Source of the DNA: Photobacterium jeanii
Lineage (GTDB): Bacteria; Pseudomonadota; Gammaproteobacteria; Enterobacterales; Vibrionaceae
DNA: 64,000 nucleotides
Reading direction: 5' to 3'
Assembly (NCBI RefSeq): GCF_001650345.1
Contig: NZ_LVHF01000012.1
Location: 186,001-250,000 of the forward strand
The translations under genes were made by a program, and so were the position numbers. This document shows positions 1-8,325 of this stretch, in pieces (within the stretch, counting starts at the first letter, position 1; each line of letters starts with the position of its first letter). Under the pieces are notes generated by a model, which saw nothing but the letters and a program-made list of their open reading frames with translations, was not told the origin of the DNA and ran no database searches.

Positions 1-82
1 GGTCGTCAGAAATTTCTGTATAGGCAACAACAGTGTGGGTAGTACCCAGATCAATACCAACAAGGTAGTGTGGGGAAGCCAT
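1..82 (-). CDS. Hsp70 family protein, N-terminal fragment (runs off the window)
   Basis: Only the first 27 codons are inside the window. The reverse strand reads an ATG at 82 followed by the actin-fold phosphate-1 motif GIDLGTTHTVVAY, the nucleotide-binding signature at the start of Hsp70 chaperones. The same motif (GIDLGTTHCVLSY) opens the full Hsp70-like gene just upstream, so the two are tandem paralogues on the same strand, about 310 bases apart. I infer a cytoplasmic ATP-dependent chaperone-like protein working with its neighbours. Everything beyond residue 27 is outside the window, so the subfamily cannot be assigned. Confidence 0.85.
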   Translation of the reverse strand, partial: MASPHYLVGIDLGTTHTVVAYTEISDD

Positions 83-395
83 TTATCACTCCAGATAATT
101 GAGACCAAGTAATACCAATATGACTCTATGAGTAAGTCGGGTGTGAAGTTACACCACCGAGGATAAGCATTTGAATCGTTACTTATGCTGGTAGATATTA
201 TGATGATTGGTATGACTGGTTATTGTGTTCTTAGTCTTAATAACTAAACGTTGCAGAGTGCTGTGTTTAGCGCATTGGTTAATGCTACTGCGTCGCTTAG
301 TTATTAAGGCTGTTGTTTTAAGTGATTATTTTAAATTGTTAGTTTGGAAAATAAACGGCGCATCAAAAGATGCGCCGTTCGCGTGTTAGTGATGA
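83..395. other. Intergenic stretch between the two Hsp70 genes
   Basis: About 310 bases without a gene. It holds the terminator hairpin at 354-379 and an inverted pair ATACCAAT (112-119) / ATTGGTAT (206-213) that could close a stem around roughly 85 bases. Short repeats of this kind occur in intergenic regions of marine gammaproteobacteria, but I cannot test the copy number. No convincing small ORF was seen. Confidence 0.5.
354..379 (-). terminator. Rho-independent terminator after Hsp70 gene
   Basis: Perfect 11-bp arms AACGGCGCATC / GATGCGCCGTT with a 4-base loop, followed on the reverse strand by a TATTTT tract. It lies 16 bases past the Hsp70 stop codon and would separate that gene from the next Hsp70 paralogue. 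Confidence 0.8.
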
Positions 396-2231
396 TTACT
401 TCTCACGAACATCAAATTCAACTTGCCACTTTTGACCGCCATCGGTAGGGATGGCTTCAAGGCAAAGTGTACCTAGCTCAGTGACACGTGATGCCAGACG
501 AACTGGGACGACTTCGCCTGCAGTGCGACCTTCAGATACAGGAAGTGTCACTTGAATTGCCGGAAGCTCTTCAAGTTCTTCAGGCTGCCACCAATCAAGG
601 TGAGTACCGGCAGGATCATCACGACGAACAGTTGAACCGAAGAATTTGAACTGTACTGGCTGACCGATTACAAGACCAAATTCTTGGCTTGGTACATCGG
701 CATGTGAGCCTTCTTCCATACCGAAAGGTGCAACACAAAGTGCTTCTAGTGGTGGCTCCATACCCGGAATAGCAGGCATTGCGCTTTCGATACCCACGTA
801 GTAACTACTTGCGATACCACCACGGATACGAACGCCTTTACCTTTACGTACTGAACCGTAGTAAGACGCACCGCTTGCTACTGCAAGATCAAGATCAACA
901 CCTGAAAGCAGTTTCGCTTCTTCAGAACCCGCAGTCGTTAACCAGCTGTTGATAATAGAAAGCAGACGCTCAGAAATCAGGTTAGATTTCAGTACACCAC
1001 CATTAAATAGCACTGCGGTTGGGCGGATGAAACCTTCGTGAAGCTGTTCAAATTGCTCGAATAGTTCATCAACGGCTGATGCTTGACGGCTTAAGAATGC
1101 AGCCACATGACGGCTAACAGCAGCATCTTGTGCATATGGCAGACCCATTTGTGTCAGTGCGCCACGTTGAGTTTGAACAGGGTGTTCTTCGATATTGGTA
1201 CGGGGGAAGAAGCCTTCAACCAGTGTTTGTTGTACTTCTTCTTGCGTTAATTCGGTTTGCAGCGTGCCACCAAGGAGTTTAGAACCACGGCTAGGTACCA
1301 CGATTGGTACCGCTTGTAGTTCAGCATCGCTTAGTAGTGCTTCTTTTGCATCACGGCATGCGTGAGTAATCGCTTGGATCTGCCAAGGCTGAAGTTGTTT
1401 GCCTTCTTGAGCTAGCTTCATCTTTAGACGGTAAGCTAGCGCCAGATCCATGTTGTCACCACCTAACAGGATGTGATCACCAACCGCAACACGGTTAAGT
1501 GTTAGGTTACCGTCATCTTCTGTTACTGCAACAAGCGACAAGTCAGTAGTACCACCACCGATATCAACAACCAGTACGATGTCACCGACAGAAACTTGAT
1601 CGCGCCAGTTCTCATCGTTGTTTTTGATCCAGCTGTAAACAGCTGCTTGTGGTTCTTCAAGCAGAGTAAGATGCTTAAAGCCAACGTGGCGAGCCGCTTC
1701 TGCGGTTAAGTCGCGAGCTGCTGGGTCAAATGACGCAGGAACCGTGATTGTGACATCTTGGTCGCAAAGTGGCGTTTCAGGATGCTTGTGATTCCACGCG
1801 TTAACAAGGTGTTCTAGGTAGCAACGAGTCGCTTCAACTGGAGAAGCTTTTACTACTTCTTCAGGGCTGTTAAGCGGTAGGAATGCGTCACGACGGTTCA
1901 CACCACCATGGCATAGCCAGCTTTTTGCACTAGCGATAAGACGGATAGGGGTCTTACTACCTAGGTTGCGAGCCATTGCGCCCACAATGGCTTTAGGTTG
2001 AGTGTTCCAAGGCAGTGCCTTGTCACCTTCAGCTAGCTCAGACTCATGTGCTTGATACATGAAAGAAGGTAGCTGGTCTTTTTCTTCTACATGACCCGGC
2101 GTTGTCAGCTGGGCAATAGGCATAACATTAACGTTAGTGTCTTCGTCTTGAAGGTCGACGTAAGATAGCACGCAGTGAGTGGTACCTAAGTCAATACCAA
2201 CGCTAAAACGGTGTTCTTGTGTTTCTTGCAT
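396..2231 (-). CDS. Hsp70 family chaperone-like ATPase
   Basis: A 611-residue DnaK-superfamily protein. Seen: phosphate-1 motif GIDLGTTHC at about residues 12-20, phosphate-2 motif VDIGGGTTDLS at about 222-232, and an adenosine-site-like segment FNGGVLKS near 410. The region after about 500 is not recognisably a canonical DnaK substrate-binding domain, and no EEVD-like tail is present. Known: such diverged Hsp70s often pair with a second Hsp70 and a DUF2760 protein. Here the start codon overlaps the stop of the upstream DUF2760 gene by one base, showing translational coupling in an operon. Client and physiological role are unknown. Confidence 0.85.
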   Translation of the reverse strand: MQETQEHRFSVGIDLGTTHCVLSYVDLQDEDTNVNVMPIAQLTTPGHVEEKDQLPSFMYQAHESELAEGDKALPWNTQPKAIVGAMARNLGSKTPIRLIASAKSWLCHGGVNRRDAFLPLNSPEEVVKASPVEATRCYLEHLVNAWNHKHPETPLCDQDVTITVPASFDPAARDLTAEAARHVGFKHLTLLEEPQAAVYSWIKNNDENWRDQVSVGDIVLVVDIGGGTTDLSLVAVTEDDGNLTLNRVAVGDHILLGGDNMDLALAYRLKMKLAQEGKQLQPWQIQAITHACRDAKEALLSDAELQAVPIVVPSRGSKLLGGTLQTELTQEEVQQTLVEGFFPRTNIEEHPVQTQRGALTQMGLPYAQDAAVSRHVAAFLSRQASAVDELFEQFEQLHEGFIRPTAVLFNGGVLKSNLISERLLSIINSWLTTAGSEEAKLLSGVDLDLAVASGASYYGSVRKGKGVRIRGGIASSYYVGIESAMPAIPGMEPPLEALCVAPFGMEEGSHADVPSQEFGLVIGQPVQFKFFGSTVRRDDPAGTHLDWWQPEELEELPAIQVTLPVSEGRTAGEVVPVRLASRVTELGTLCLEAIPTDGGQKWQVEFDVREK

Positions 2232-2920
2232 TACAGTTCTACCTCAGCGGCAGCAACGATGTGAGCGTCATGACCTTCAGCAAGCTTAGGCAGGTTCACA
2301 TTGGTTACTTTCCAACCGCGATGGATCAAAGTTCCAGTAAATGGTGCTTCGCCAACGACGTTACCCGTTAGACGAACTTCAGAGGCATTAAAGCCTGCTG
2401 GTAGCGTTACGCGAGTTTCTTCTTCTTCAGAGCGTACAGGCGCAAAGCTAAAGTATTCGTTAAGCACTTTCTGACCACCTTCGTGGATCACACGTGCTGC
2501 TGCACCGATTTCTGCATCAGCAAAACCTTTAAGGTCCTCTTGCATGAAATCAATAAAACGCGCTTCTTGTTGTAGCAAAGATAGCAGTTGAAGGGCAGCG
2601 TCAGGTGTTGAAGTCTTAAGCTTAGGTTCAACTTCAACAATTTTTTCGACGATTTTTTCTACTTCGACGATCTTCTCGACAGGTTTTTCAACGATCTTCT
2701 CTACTTCAACGATTTTTTCGACAGGTTTTTCAACCTCAACGATTTTTTCTACTTCGACCTCTTTTTCGACAATCTTCTCAACTTCTACTGGTTTGCCTTT
2801 TTTAGCGATGTAAAGCACAAGCAAAACGATAACTAAACCGCCAAGCCATGCGTGTCCCATGTCGATAGTTGTCGGCATTGCCGAAAGATCCACAGTCATT
2901 TTAGAAAAATCAAAAGCCAT
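2231..2920 (-). CDS. DUF2760 domain membrane-anchored protein with VEKIVE repeats
   Basis: A 229-residue protein whose function is not known. Seen: one transmembrane segment at about residues 24-40 (WLGGLVIVLLVLYIA), then a linker at about 45-98 built from degenerate repeats of VEKIVE / KPVEK, then a conserved-looking globular domain (about 105-229) of the DUF2760 type. The repeats, rich in alternating Glu, Lys and Val, suggest a rigid spacer between membrane and domain. It is first in the operon with two Hsp70-like genes, so I infer a membrane adaptor that recruits or works with those ATPases. The ATG at 2920 is preceded by a modest ribosome-binding site. Confidence 0.75.
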   Translation of the reverse strand: MAFDFSKMTVDLSAMPTTIDMGHAWLGGLVIVLLVLYIAKKGKPVEVEKIVEKEVEVEKIVEVEKPVEKIVEVEKIVEKPVEKIVEVEKIVEKIVEVEPKLKTSTPDAALQLLSLLQQEARFIDFMQEDLKGFADAEIGAAARVIHEGGQKVLNEYFSFAPVRSEEEETRVTLPAGFNASEVRLTGNVVGEAPFTGTLIHRGWKVTNVNLPKLAEGHDAHIVAAAEVEL

Positions 2921-3180
2921 ATTCGTCTACTCTTTACAGTGAAAAATCGATTCACTATGAACAATTTAGGCAGAATACTACCATAACAAAGCCTTATTAC
3001 ACCTAGGCTGGCGGCTTTTTTTACCTGAATTGTCAGAAGAATCGGAGTCTTAGTTTATTTTGCAACCAATCATTGCCTGACACAGCCTTGTCATTAGGTT
3101 ACGGGTTTTATGATAAGGCTTGAAAATAATTATATGTGCAATGATTTGAATTAATTAACCAAAGTGCATATTTGTGGCCA

Positions 3181-3474
3181 TTATGGGTAGTTGAGCGCAC
3201 CTCGTATATCTGTAATGTGCTGCTTAACCCATTGTTTGTTGACAGCCCCCCAATCCTTAATCACATAGTGACCACTTCGGTTTCGCTCGCCTGGTGCTTG
3301 TTGAAATTCACACTCAATTTCAAGTTCAGCCAGATTTTTGATGGTGTCTTGGGCTGTACGGCGTGGCATACCACTGAATTCGATAATGGCAGGGACTGTC
3401 GCAATTCCGCTGTCTATGAGGTAAGCAACGTATAGGCGGCGGTAGAAACTGGATTTGGTTTTGCTAATGCTCAT
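3181..3474 (-). CDS. Small winged-helix DNA-binding protein
   Basis: A 97-residue basic protein. Seen: an N-terminal helix-turn-helix with the recognition-helix-like segment MPRRTAQDTIKNLAELEIECEF (residues about 36-57), then a beta-wing-like stretch. No other domain is present, so it is probably a compact transcription factor. It is the only gene between the Hsp70 cluster and the sRNA/lpxL region and is divergent from the putative sRNA at 3663. No target can be named. Alternative: a DNA-binding protein without a regulatory role. Confidence 0.65.
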   Translation of the reverse strand: MSISKTKSSFYRRLYVAYLIDSGIATVPAIIEFSGMPRRTAQDTIKNLAELEIECEFQQAPGERNRSGHYVIKDWGAVNKQWVKQHITDIRGALNYP

Positions 3475-3635
3475 GTTAGCGCTTCGTCCGTGTGGTTAGT
3501 CCTTGATTTTCAAAGCATATCACAAAATATCAGCTACAGTGGTTTTACTTCAAGCACTGTCAGAATTCTTTACAGTTTAAGTCTCGAGATTATAGGTCTT
3601 TATCTTAGATGTCTGATTTTAAAGTAAATAAAAAC

Positions 3636-3652
3636 TTGGCAACGATTATGCA
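3636..3652 (+). promoter_or_regulatory. Candidate sigma-54 promoter
   Basis: TTGGCAACGATTATGCA has the invariant GG and GC dinucleotides exactly 10 bases apart, as sigma-54 promoters require (consensus TTGGCAC-N5-TTGCA). It differs at the last base of the -24 block and the first T of the -12 block. The predicted start is near 3663, about 100 bases before a strong terminator with no ORF between. Confidence 0.5.
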
Positions 3653-3662
3653 GTAAAGAAAG

Positions 3663-3793
3663 TGTCCTAATTCATTTTTGCTTATTTCGCAGTATGTAAA
3701 ACTGATGACACAGGCTTAGGGGGAATAGCGCTAGTGTCGTTACACATCAGTTCTTACTTTACTGGCAGCCACCTTCGGGTGGCTTTTCTTTTT
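3663..3793 (+). ncRNA. Candidate sigma-54-dependent small RNA
   Basis: About 130 bases run from a sigma-54-like promoter to a Rho-independent terminator: arms AGCCACC / GGTGGCT (3767-3773, 3778-3784) closed by a TTCG tetraloop and followed by TTTCTTTTT. There is no ORF with a ribosome-binding site. The middle can fold as ACTGATG...CATCAGT with GACAC/GTGTC inside, presenting a GGGGGAAT loop segment. Known: several Gram-negative sRNAs (Qrr in Vibrio, GlmY/GlmZ in enterics) are sigma-54 dependent. The conserved Qrr core is not visible; the 5' end has only a loose resemblance to GlmZ. Identity unknown. Confidence 0.5.
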
Positions 3794-3959
3794 GTTGTCA
3801 CTCAGTAGCTGGACGGAGCAGTGACAAAAACAGTCATTAATCCACCAAGCGAACCTGTGCTTCCTTGCTATAGCGAATGGTAAGCCATAAAATGTACTGT
3901 TCGATTACCCGAAAGATCACATTCTAAGATCTCGATTAGCAAGGGAATATTTGAAGCTT

Positions 3960-4886
3960 ATGAGCAAGTTTACACCGCCAACTTTTTCGATGGCATTGCT
4001 CCATCCTCGTTATTGGCCGACATTAGTCTTAATGGGGATGATGTATCTGATCAGCTGGCTGCCGTATTTTATTCAGTTTCGTATGGGGCAGGGGATTGGT
4101 CGCTTAGCGATGCGTTTTATGAAAAAGCGTCGCCAAACAATGAAGCGAAACTTGGAGCTTTGCTTTCCTGATATGCCTGATGATGAGCGTGAGGCGTTGA
4201 TCCAAAAGAATATCGACAATACTGGACTGGCTTTATTTGAGACTGGAATGGCTTGGTTCTGGCCTGATATCCGAATTGAGCGCCATGTGACTTGCGAAGG
4301 TATCGAAATTATTGAAGAACTTGAGCGTCAGGGTAAAGGGGTACTTTTGATTGCCATTCATTCATTAAATCTAGAACTTGGAGCACGTGCATTTGGTATG
4401 AAGACACCGGGTGTGGGTGTTTATCGCCCGAATGATAATCCGTGTTTTGACTTTTTCCAATTTAATGGTCGTGTGCGTTCAAATAAATACATGATCGATC
4501 GTAAAGATGTTAAGGGTATGCTTAAAGCGCTGCGCACAGGCGAACGTGTATGGTATGCACCAGACCACGATTACGGCCCGCGTCGTCATGCATTTGCTCC
4601 TTTGTTTGCAGTAGAAAAAGCGTGTACTACCACGGGGACAAGTTTGCTGGTTGATGCGTCTGATTGTGCCGTTGTCCCGTTTGTTATGAAGCGAAATACC
4701 GATTCAGGACAATACACGCTGAAAGTGTTGGAGCCGTTAACGGAGTTCCCGCATGAAGACCCTGAAGCCGCTGCGGCTTATATCAATAAAGCGATTGAGC
4801 GAAGCATCATGATGGCCCCCGATCAATACATGTGGCTGCATCGTCGATTCAAAACGCGCCCAGAAGGTGAAGCTTCACTTTACTGA
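3960..4886 (+). CDS. lpxL: Lipid A lauroyl acyltransferase, LpxL/LpxP family
   Basis: An inner-membrane enzyme adding a secondary acyl chain from acyl-ACP to Kdo2-lipid IVA. Seen: N-terminal membrane segment, the catalytic H-x4-E motif (HSLNLE, about residues 134-139), and very high similarity to E. coli LpxL in blocks such as ETGMAWFWPD, VYRPNDNP, VWYAPDHDYGPR and the C-terminal MWLHRRFKTRPEG. Length (about 308 residues) matches the family. The start is ambiguous: TTG at 3951 lies at better distance from AAGGGA, while ATG at 3960 is the usual codon. It is followed by a convergent terminator shared with the PgpB-type gene. Confidence 0.93.
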   Translation: MSKFTPPTFSMALLHPRYWPTLVLMGMMYLISWLPYFIQFRMGQGIGRLAMRFMKKRRQTMKRNLELCFPDMPDDEREALIQKNIDNTGLALFETGMAWFWPDIRIERHVTCEGIEIIEELERQGKGVLLIAIHSLNLELGARAFGMKTPGVGVYRPNDNPCFDFFQFNGRVRSNKYMIDRKDVKGMLKALRTGERVWYAPDHDYGPRRHAFAPLFAVEKACTTTGTSLLVDASDCAVVPFVMKRNTDSGQYTLKVLEPLTEFPHEDPEAAAAYINKAIERSIMMAPDQYMWLHRRFKTRPEGEASLY

Positions 4887-4913
4887 TGTTGAGTGATTTC
4901 AATTGATTCCTAC

Positions 4914-4947
4914 AAAAATGCCAGCAACTCATTTGCTGGCATTTTTT
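4914..4947. terminator. Bidirectional terminator between lpxL and the PAP2 phosphatase gene
   Basis: Arms AATGCCAGCAA / TTGCTGGCATT flanked by A and T tracts on both sides, so it can end transcription from either convergent gene. Confidence 0.8.
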
Positions 4948-5040
4948 TAATATACTCACCAAACTATAGTCATACAAGCCTGCAAAGACTCGAAAATAGT
5001 TGATGTCTGAACAATGGCTTATCTTAATTGGTTGAGTCGA

Positions 5041-5898
5041 TCACTTTGATTGTTCTCGACCTTGTTTATACAAAGCTTGATAGTTCTGCATTATCGTTTT
5101 CCGCCTAAGGTACACCGCGTTAGGTTCTGGAACCAATAAGTAAAGTAGCGCAGCACTTGCAGTCGACATCATCAGATCGCTCGGCCAGTGCATACCAAGC
5201 CAAATTCGGCTAAAGGCAACGCCCAATCCCCATATAATAAGTAATGAAAAAGTCACGTAGTGCTTGTTGCGAAGGCAAAAGCCACCCCAGAATAAAATAC
5301 AGACAGCGGCAAAGATCGTGTGGCCAGATGGGAGTGAATAGTTTGTTTCCCCTTCCCAGTGACGGATACGCCAAGGGCTAACGTCTTGCTGTGCTTGCTC
5401 AATAACGGTTTCTTTTTCTGTTGCCGAAAGTTGGTAGAAAGCAGGTGCAGATTCCACTAATTCCATTGCGGCAAGTTGATGAGTGTAAGGACGTGGCACT
5501 TCAGTAAGCTGCTTCATAACAGTCTTGGCAGCGAAGCTAAGCACTAGTAATAAAGCAAACTGACACCACAACATAAGGCAGACTTTCTTATTTTGTTTAA
5601 ATAGAAGCGGCAATAAGCAAAGTGCAGAAACTGTCACGAGGAACCAAGGGTTGCCCGCAGAGTCTGATAAAAGGGTAAAGAGTAAGCCAAGTGAATCGCT
5701 CGCAGGGCTCATTAAATCAGGTGATGGTATAAGGCTGAGTAGGAAACCTAATGGGATAGCAAAGCCACAAAGTGCGAGATAGCCCGGAGCTTTGCGTGAA
5801 AATAATAAGCGCAGCATAAAAATTCGTAATTTGTCGTATAAAAACGGCATATTACCAAAGAATTTTATGCCGAGTGTAAAGAAAATGTCACTTTTCAT
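5041..5898 (-). CDS. pgpB: PAP2-family membrane phosphatase, PgpB-like
   Basis: A 285-residue polytopic membrane protein with all three PAP2 signature motifs: K-x6-RP (K129...R136-P137), PSGH (190-193) and SR-x5-H-x3-D (S230, H237, D241). Known: PgpB dephosphorylates phosphatidylglycerophosphate, undecaprenyl pyrophosphate and related lipids at the periplasmic face. The segment HWEGETNYSLPSGHT resembles E. coli PgpB more than generic PAP2 proteins. A long polar insert (about 140-185) sits between motifs one and two, as in PgpB. The true start may be a later Met (positions 17 or 28). The substrate is not proven. Confidence 0.75.
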   Translation of the reverse strand: MKSDIFFTLGIKFFGNMPFLYDKLRIFMLRLLFSRKAPGYLALCGFAIPLGFLLSLIPSPDLMSPASDSLGLLFTLLSDSAGNPWFLVTVSALCLLPLLFKQNKKVCLMLWCQFALLLVLSFAAKTVMKQLTEVPRPYTHQLAAMELVESAPAFYQLSATEKETVIEQAQQDVSPWRIRHWEGETNYSLPSGHTIFAAVCILFWGGFCLRNKHYVTFSLLIIWGLGVAFSRIWLGMHWPSDLMMSTASAALLYLLVPEPNAVYLRRKTIMQNYQALYKQGREQSK

Positions 5899-6047
5899 AG
5901 TGAGTATAGAATCTCATGACTTGGCGATATGTTTCATGGCATATAAGATGGTTAACATTATGAATAAAATGCAAAATTTAGCTGTTAGACAATAAATCCA
6001 GTACAAGTCGAAACAAAGATAAGAGAACGATAAATCAAGGAGTGACA

Positions 6048-6971
6048 ATGAAAATTGGTGTGATTGGTTTAGGGGACATTGCGGAAAAAGCGCACTTACC
6101 TGTTTTAACCCAGTTACCAGGTATTGAGCTAGTGCTTTGTACTCGCAATAACGAACGTTTGTCGTATTTAGCGGCAAAGTATCGTATATATGCAACTTGC
6201 ACGGATTACCGAGACTTACTTTCTCATCAAGTTGATGCTGTGATGATCCACACTGCGACTGTTTCGCATCATGAAATAGCACAATTCTTTTTGTCTCATC
6301 AGCTACCTGTTTTCGTTGATAAACCCCTCTCTGATAATTTTTCTGATTGTGAATCGCTTCATAACCTTGCAGTACAGAAGGAAGTTCCGCTCTTTATGGG
6401 GTTCAATCGTCGCTATATTCCCTTGTTTAACCAAGCCATGCCTGCTTATCAGCAAGGTGGGTTAACACAAGACAAGCTATTGTCGCTGCGATGGGAAAAG
6501 CATCGTCATAATCTTGTGGGTGAGACGCGTACTTTTGTTTTTGATGATTTTATTCACCCGCTAGACAGTATTAACATTGAAGGGAATGTGACAGCTGATC
6601 AGCTACATATTGTTAAGCAGCGAGAAGGCGATAAACTGGCGCGTTTAGATGTGCAATGGCAGCAAAACGAGACCTTGTATCACGCTTCAATGCATAGATT
6701 ACACGGTGTGACCCAAGAGGTGGTTACCGCTAACTACCGTAATCAGACCTTCCAATTTGACTCTTTTGTGCAAGGTCGACGCTGGAGTGATGGCGAAGAG
6801 CGTATGTTACGAAGCCCTGATTGGACAACCATGTTAGCGACCAAAGGTTTCCATGAAATGCTAGAGCATTGGTTAGAGGTGGTGAAATCTGGTCATCTTG
6901 AGCAGCAGGTGATTGAGCGTAATCTACACTCTCACTATTTGTGCGAGCAGATTTGTCAACGGTTGGTTTAG
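6048..6971 (+). CDS. mviM: Gfo/Idh/MocA family oxidoreductase, MviM-like
   Basis: A 307-residue NAD(P)-dependent dehydrogenase-fold protein. Seen: N-terminal Rossmann motif GVIGLGDIAEKAHLPVL, the family Lys in VDKPLSDN, and MGFNRRYIPLF, all aligning to E. coli MviM (historically called a virulence factor). The substrate of MviM is not established, so the reaction is inferred only as oxidoreduction of a sugar or similar polyol. AAGGAG at 6037-6042 sits five bases before ATG 6048, which I prefer to the GTG at 6042. It is divergent from the PgpB-like gene and convergent with the RsgA paralogue. Confidence 0.75.
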   Translation: MKIGVIGLGDIAEKAHLPVLTQLPGIELVLCTRNNERLSYLAAKYRIYATCTDYRDLLSHQVDAVMIHTATVSHHEIAQFFLSHQLPVFVDKPLSDNFSDCESLHNLAVQKEVPLFMGFNRRYIPLFNQAMPAYQQGGLTQDKLLSLRWEKHRHNLVGETRTFVFDDFIHPLDSINIEGNVTADQLHIVKQREGDKLARLDVQWQQNETLYHASMHRLHGVTQEVVTANYRNQTFQFDSFVQGRRWSDGEERMLRSPDWTTMLATKGFHEMLEHWLEVVKSGHLEQQVIERNLHSHYLCEQICQRLV

Positions 6972-7016
6972 TCAGCCTTTAAAGTGCTTACTTTGAAATA
7001 ACAGTTAACGAACAAC

Positions 7017-7054
7017 AAAAAGCCTTCAACCTATGCTGCGGTTGAAGGCTTTTT
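7017..7054. terminator. Bidirectional terminator between mviM and rsgA paralogue
   Basis: Arms AAAAAGCCTTCAACC / GGTTGAAGGCTTTTT with an 8-base loop. A and T tracts lie on both sides and it sits between convergent genes. Confidence 0.88.
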
Positions 7055-7119
7055 GATTAGGCGATAGAGATTAAGTGAACAGCGTTATGATTCTTTCTGC
7101 TATCGACTCATTTCCCTCG

Positions 7120-8178
7120 TTAGTCACCTTTCTTACGACGACGTGATTCAGTTTGAACTGAGCGATACATCTTGCTCAACTCTCGGCCATGAGCACGTTT
7201 CTCAGCAATGCTAGCGCCGTTAATGGCTTGTTCGCGTTGTAACTTCAAGAAGTTATTTAATCGACGTTGATCGATTGTTCCTTCGGTTATCGCAGCTTGA
7301 ACCTGACACCCTGGTTCATTGTTGTGCTGACAATCACTGAAGCGGCACTGCTCTGCTAATGAAGTAATATCAGCAAATGTAGTCGATATGCCTTCTTCAC
7401 ACGCTACCAATTGAAGCTCACGCATTCCCGGTGTATCTAACAGTAATCCACCTGTACCAATAGTGGCATCCTGAATGATGTGTAAGGAGCGTGATGTTGT
7501 AGTATGGCGACCTTTACTATCATCTTCACGAATGCTGCCCGTCGTTTGCTCATGCCCACCCAGTAAGGTGTTTACGAGTGTTGATTTACCCGCACCAGAT
7601 GAGCCCAGTAACGCGAGCGTGTCACCCGCTTTACACCAAGGGGCGAGTTGCGAGGTGCTTAATGAATCAAGTCCATTAATCGCAACCACCATCAATAGTG
7701 GATCAAGCGCTTGTACTTGCTGGATATAGGTTTCAGGTTCATCACAGCAATCGGCTTTGCTCAATACGATGACAATCTCCACTCCGGCTTCATTGGCGAT
7801 AGTTAAGTAGCGCTCAATTCGGCTAAGATTGAAGTCATGATTAAGTGAACAGACAATAAACAGTGTGTCGACATTGGCTGAAATAAGTTGTTCGTCGAGT
7901 TTGCTGCCTGCCGCTTTTCGGCTGAATATAGACTTGCGGTCGAGTAAACGAATGAACTTATTATCGCTGTCTACCAATAGCCAGTCACCGACGGTGATAA
8001 TAGGCATAGATGATGTCACGGGTAGCGAAAAGTCACCGTGCTCAGATTGCATTACAAGCTGATTACGATGTTGCGCGATCACGCGAGCGGGGATACTAGA
8101 TTCCCATTCTTCTAGACTAAGTTGTTGTTGAAAAAACGGTTTCCAACCAAGTGTTGGAAGTGAAATAGATGTTGTCAT
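7120..8178 (-). CDS. RsgA-type ribosome small-subunit GTPase (paralogue)
   Basis: A 352-residue circularly permuted GTPase. Seen, in the permuted order: G4 SKAD (140-143), G1 GSSGAGKST (192-200), G3 DTPG (248-251), then the C-terminal zinc site C278, C283, H285, C291, with an OB-like N-terminus. Known: RsgA/YjeQ checks late 30S maturation and hydrolyses GTP on the subunit. The housekeeping rsgA of this lineage normally sits beside psd, so I infer that this is a second, specialised copy, as seen in other Vibrionaceae. It is preceded by an unusual leader with its own 15-codon ORF. Confidence 0.85.
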   Translation of the reverse strand: MTTSISLPTLGWKPFFQQQLSLEEWESSIPARVIAQHRNQLVMQSEHGDFSLPVTSSMPIITVGDWLLVDSDNKFIRLLDRKSIFSRKAAGSKLDEQLISANVDTLFIVCSLNHDFNLSRIERYLTIANEAGVEIVIVLSKADCCDEPETYIQQVQALDPLLMVVAINGLDSLSTSQLAPWCKAGDTLALLGSSGAGKSTLVNTLLGGHEQTTGSIREDDSKGRHTTTSRSLHIIQDATIGTGGLLLDTPGMRELQLVACEEGISTTFADITSLAEQCRFSDCQHNNEPGCQVQAAITEGTIDQRRLNNFLKLQREQAINGASIAEKRAHGRELSKMYRSVQTESRRRKKGD

Positions 8179-8229
8179 TGTGACCCCAGACGTTTTTTAT
8201 ACGTCATAACTTATCGACTGAATGTCGAT

Positions 8230-8279
8230 TAAATAGCATAAGGGGCTAGGCGGCCCCGGTGAAAACCGGGCATTAGAGA
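8230..8279 (-). promoter_or_regulatory. Overlapping alternative hairpins in the rsgA-paralogue leader
   Basis: On the reverse strand CCCGG-TTTTCA-CCGGG is immediately followed by an overlapping GGGGC-CGCCTA-GCCCC. Both stems need the same G run, so only one can form. They lie between the leader peptide and the GTPase start codon, an arrangement typical of attenuation, but no U-tract follows. Confidence 0.4.
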
Positions 8280-8325
8280 GGCAAAAACGTTGACGTTAAA
8301 GGTAGTAGATACGTACAACGTGACG

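Noticed and set aside
112..213. ATACCAAT / ATTGGTAT inverted pair as a mobile repeat
   Set aside because: Only 8-base arms with nothing conserved between them in this window; other copies cannot be checked here.
3172..3435. Forward open frame opposite the winged-helix gene
   Set aside because: Fully antisense to a better-supported gene, with no recognisable domain or ribosome-binding site.
3663..3793. Assignment of the sRNA candidate as Qrr
   Set aside because: The conserved Qrr target-pairing core is not present despite the sigma-54 promoter.
5914..6282. Reverse 122-codon frame overlapping the start of the MviM-like gene
   Set aside because: Antisense to a conserved dehydrogenase and covers the intergenic promoter; composition is not protein-like.
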